From NCBI GenBank assembly GCA_945981915.1, contig CAMFRJ010000093.1, forward strand, positions 1 to 5,872: a stretch of DNA of 5,872 bases, read 5' to 3'. This document shows, in pieces, positions 5,837 to 5,872 of the stretch. This DNA is from an uncultured Erysipelotrichaceae bacterium (lineage in GTDB: Bacteria > Bacillota_I > Bacilli_A > Erysipelotrichales > Coprobacillaceae). Position 1 is the first letter of the stretch. The number at the start of each line of letters is the position of its first letter. The notes beneath the pieces were generated by a model. It was not told the DNA's origin and searched no databases. It worked only from the letters and a program-made list of their open reading frames with translations. Made by a program: the position numbers and the translations under genes.

Positions 5837-5871
5837 TATTATAGTTATTTTTTATAAAAATAACTATAATA
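5837..5871. repeat. Perfect 16-base inverted repeat upstream of the thioesterase gene
   Basis: Arms 5837-5852 (TATTATAGTTATTTTT) and 5856-5871 are exact reverse complements separated by 3 bases. The dyad sits 11 bases upstream of the thioesterase start codon and runs to within one base of the window end. On the minus strand its centre contains TATAAA (5851-5856), a possible -10 box whose transcript would start near 5843 and keep the SD, so it could be an operator over the promoter. It has only one G-C pair per arm and no following U-tract, so a terminator is unlikely. A fold-back artefact at the contig end is also possible. Confidence 0.6.
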
Positions 5872-5872
5872 T

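Noticed and set aside
5838..5843. Minus-strand TATAAT as the thioesterase -10 box
   Set aside because: The start point would fall inside the AGAGGG SD and the -35 position (TAGTTA) is poor; the TATAAA at 5851-5856 is better placed.

Overview
The window is AT-rich (roughly one third GC by eye) and reads as ordinary low-GC Bacillota chromosome. The standard code applies: Trp is encoded by TGG and genes end in TAA or TAG. The families present (a PatB-type C-S lyase, a four-helix membrane metallophosphoesterase, RlmA, a compact RluA-family synthase and a bacterial acyl-ACP thioesterase) and the base composition fit a gut anaerobe such as an Erysipelotrichia/Coprobacillaceae member. That placement is an inference; nothing here is a species marker.

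Layout. Positions 1-21 are not genomic: they match the tail of an Illumina Nextera (Tn5) adapter, so this is probably the raw end of an assembled contig. From 106 to 3364 four genes lie on the minus strand in a tight operon read from right to left: a membrane metallophosphoesterase, a small uncharacterised helical protein, a SPOUT (TrmH/SpoU) RNA 2'-O-methyltransferase and a PatB/MalY-type PLP enzyme. They overlap or nearly abut, and three of the four need a start downstream of the longest open frame to fit their Shine-Dalgarno (SD) sequences. The 50 bases from 3365 to 3414 form a compact divergent promoter region. On the plus strand follow rlmA (23S rRNA guanine-N1 methyltransferase) and an RluA-family pseudouridine synthase, overlapping by 11 bases. 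The last gene, an acyl-ACP thioesterase, is on the minus strand, and its stop codon overlaps the stop codon of the synthase.

Themes. Three of the seven genes are RNA modification enzymes, so the locus is mostly ribosome/RNA maintenance, mixed with a sulfur amino acid lyase, an envelope-facing phosphoesterase and a fatty-acid-releasing enzyme. I see no tRNA, rRNA, CRISPR array, insertion sequence, phage gene or defence cassette, and no convincing new system. The points most worth a second look are regulatory: divergent promoters with overlapping -10 boxes, an intrinsic terminator for the thioesterase gene buried antisense in the 3' end of the synthase gene, and a perfect 16-base inverted repeat upstream of the thioesterase gene at the very end of the window. 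The small operon protein at about 2.0-2.3 kb is the only gene without a recognisable family.
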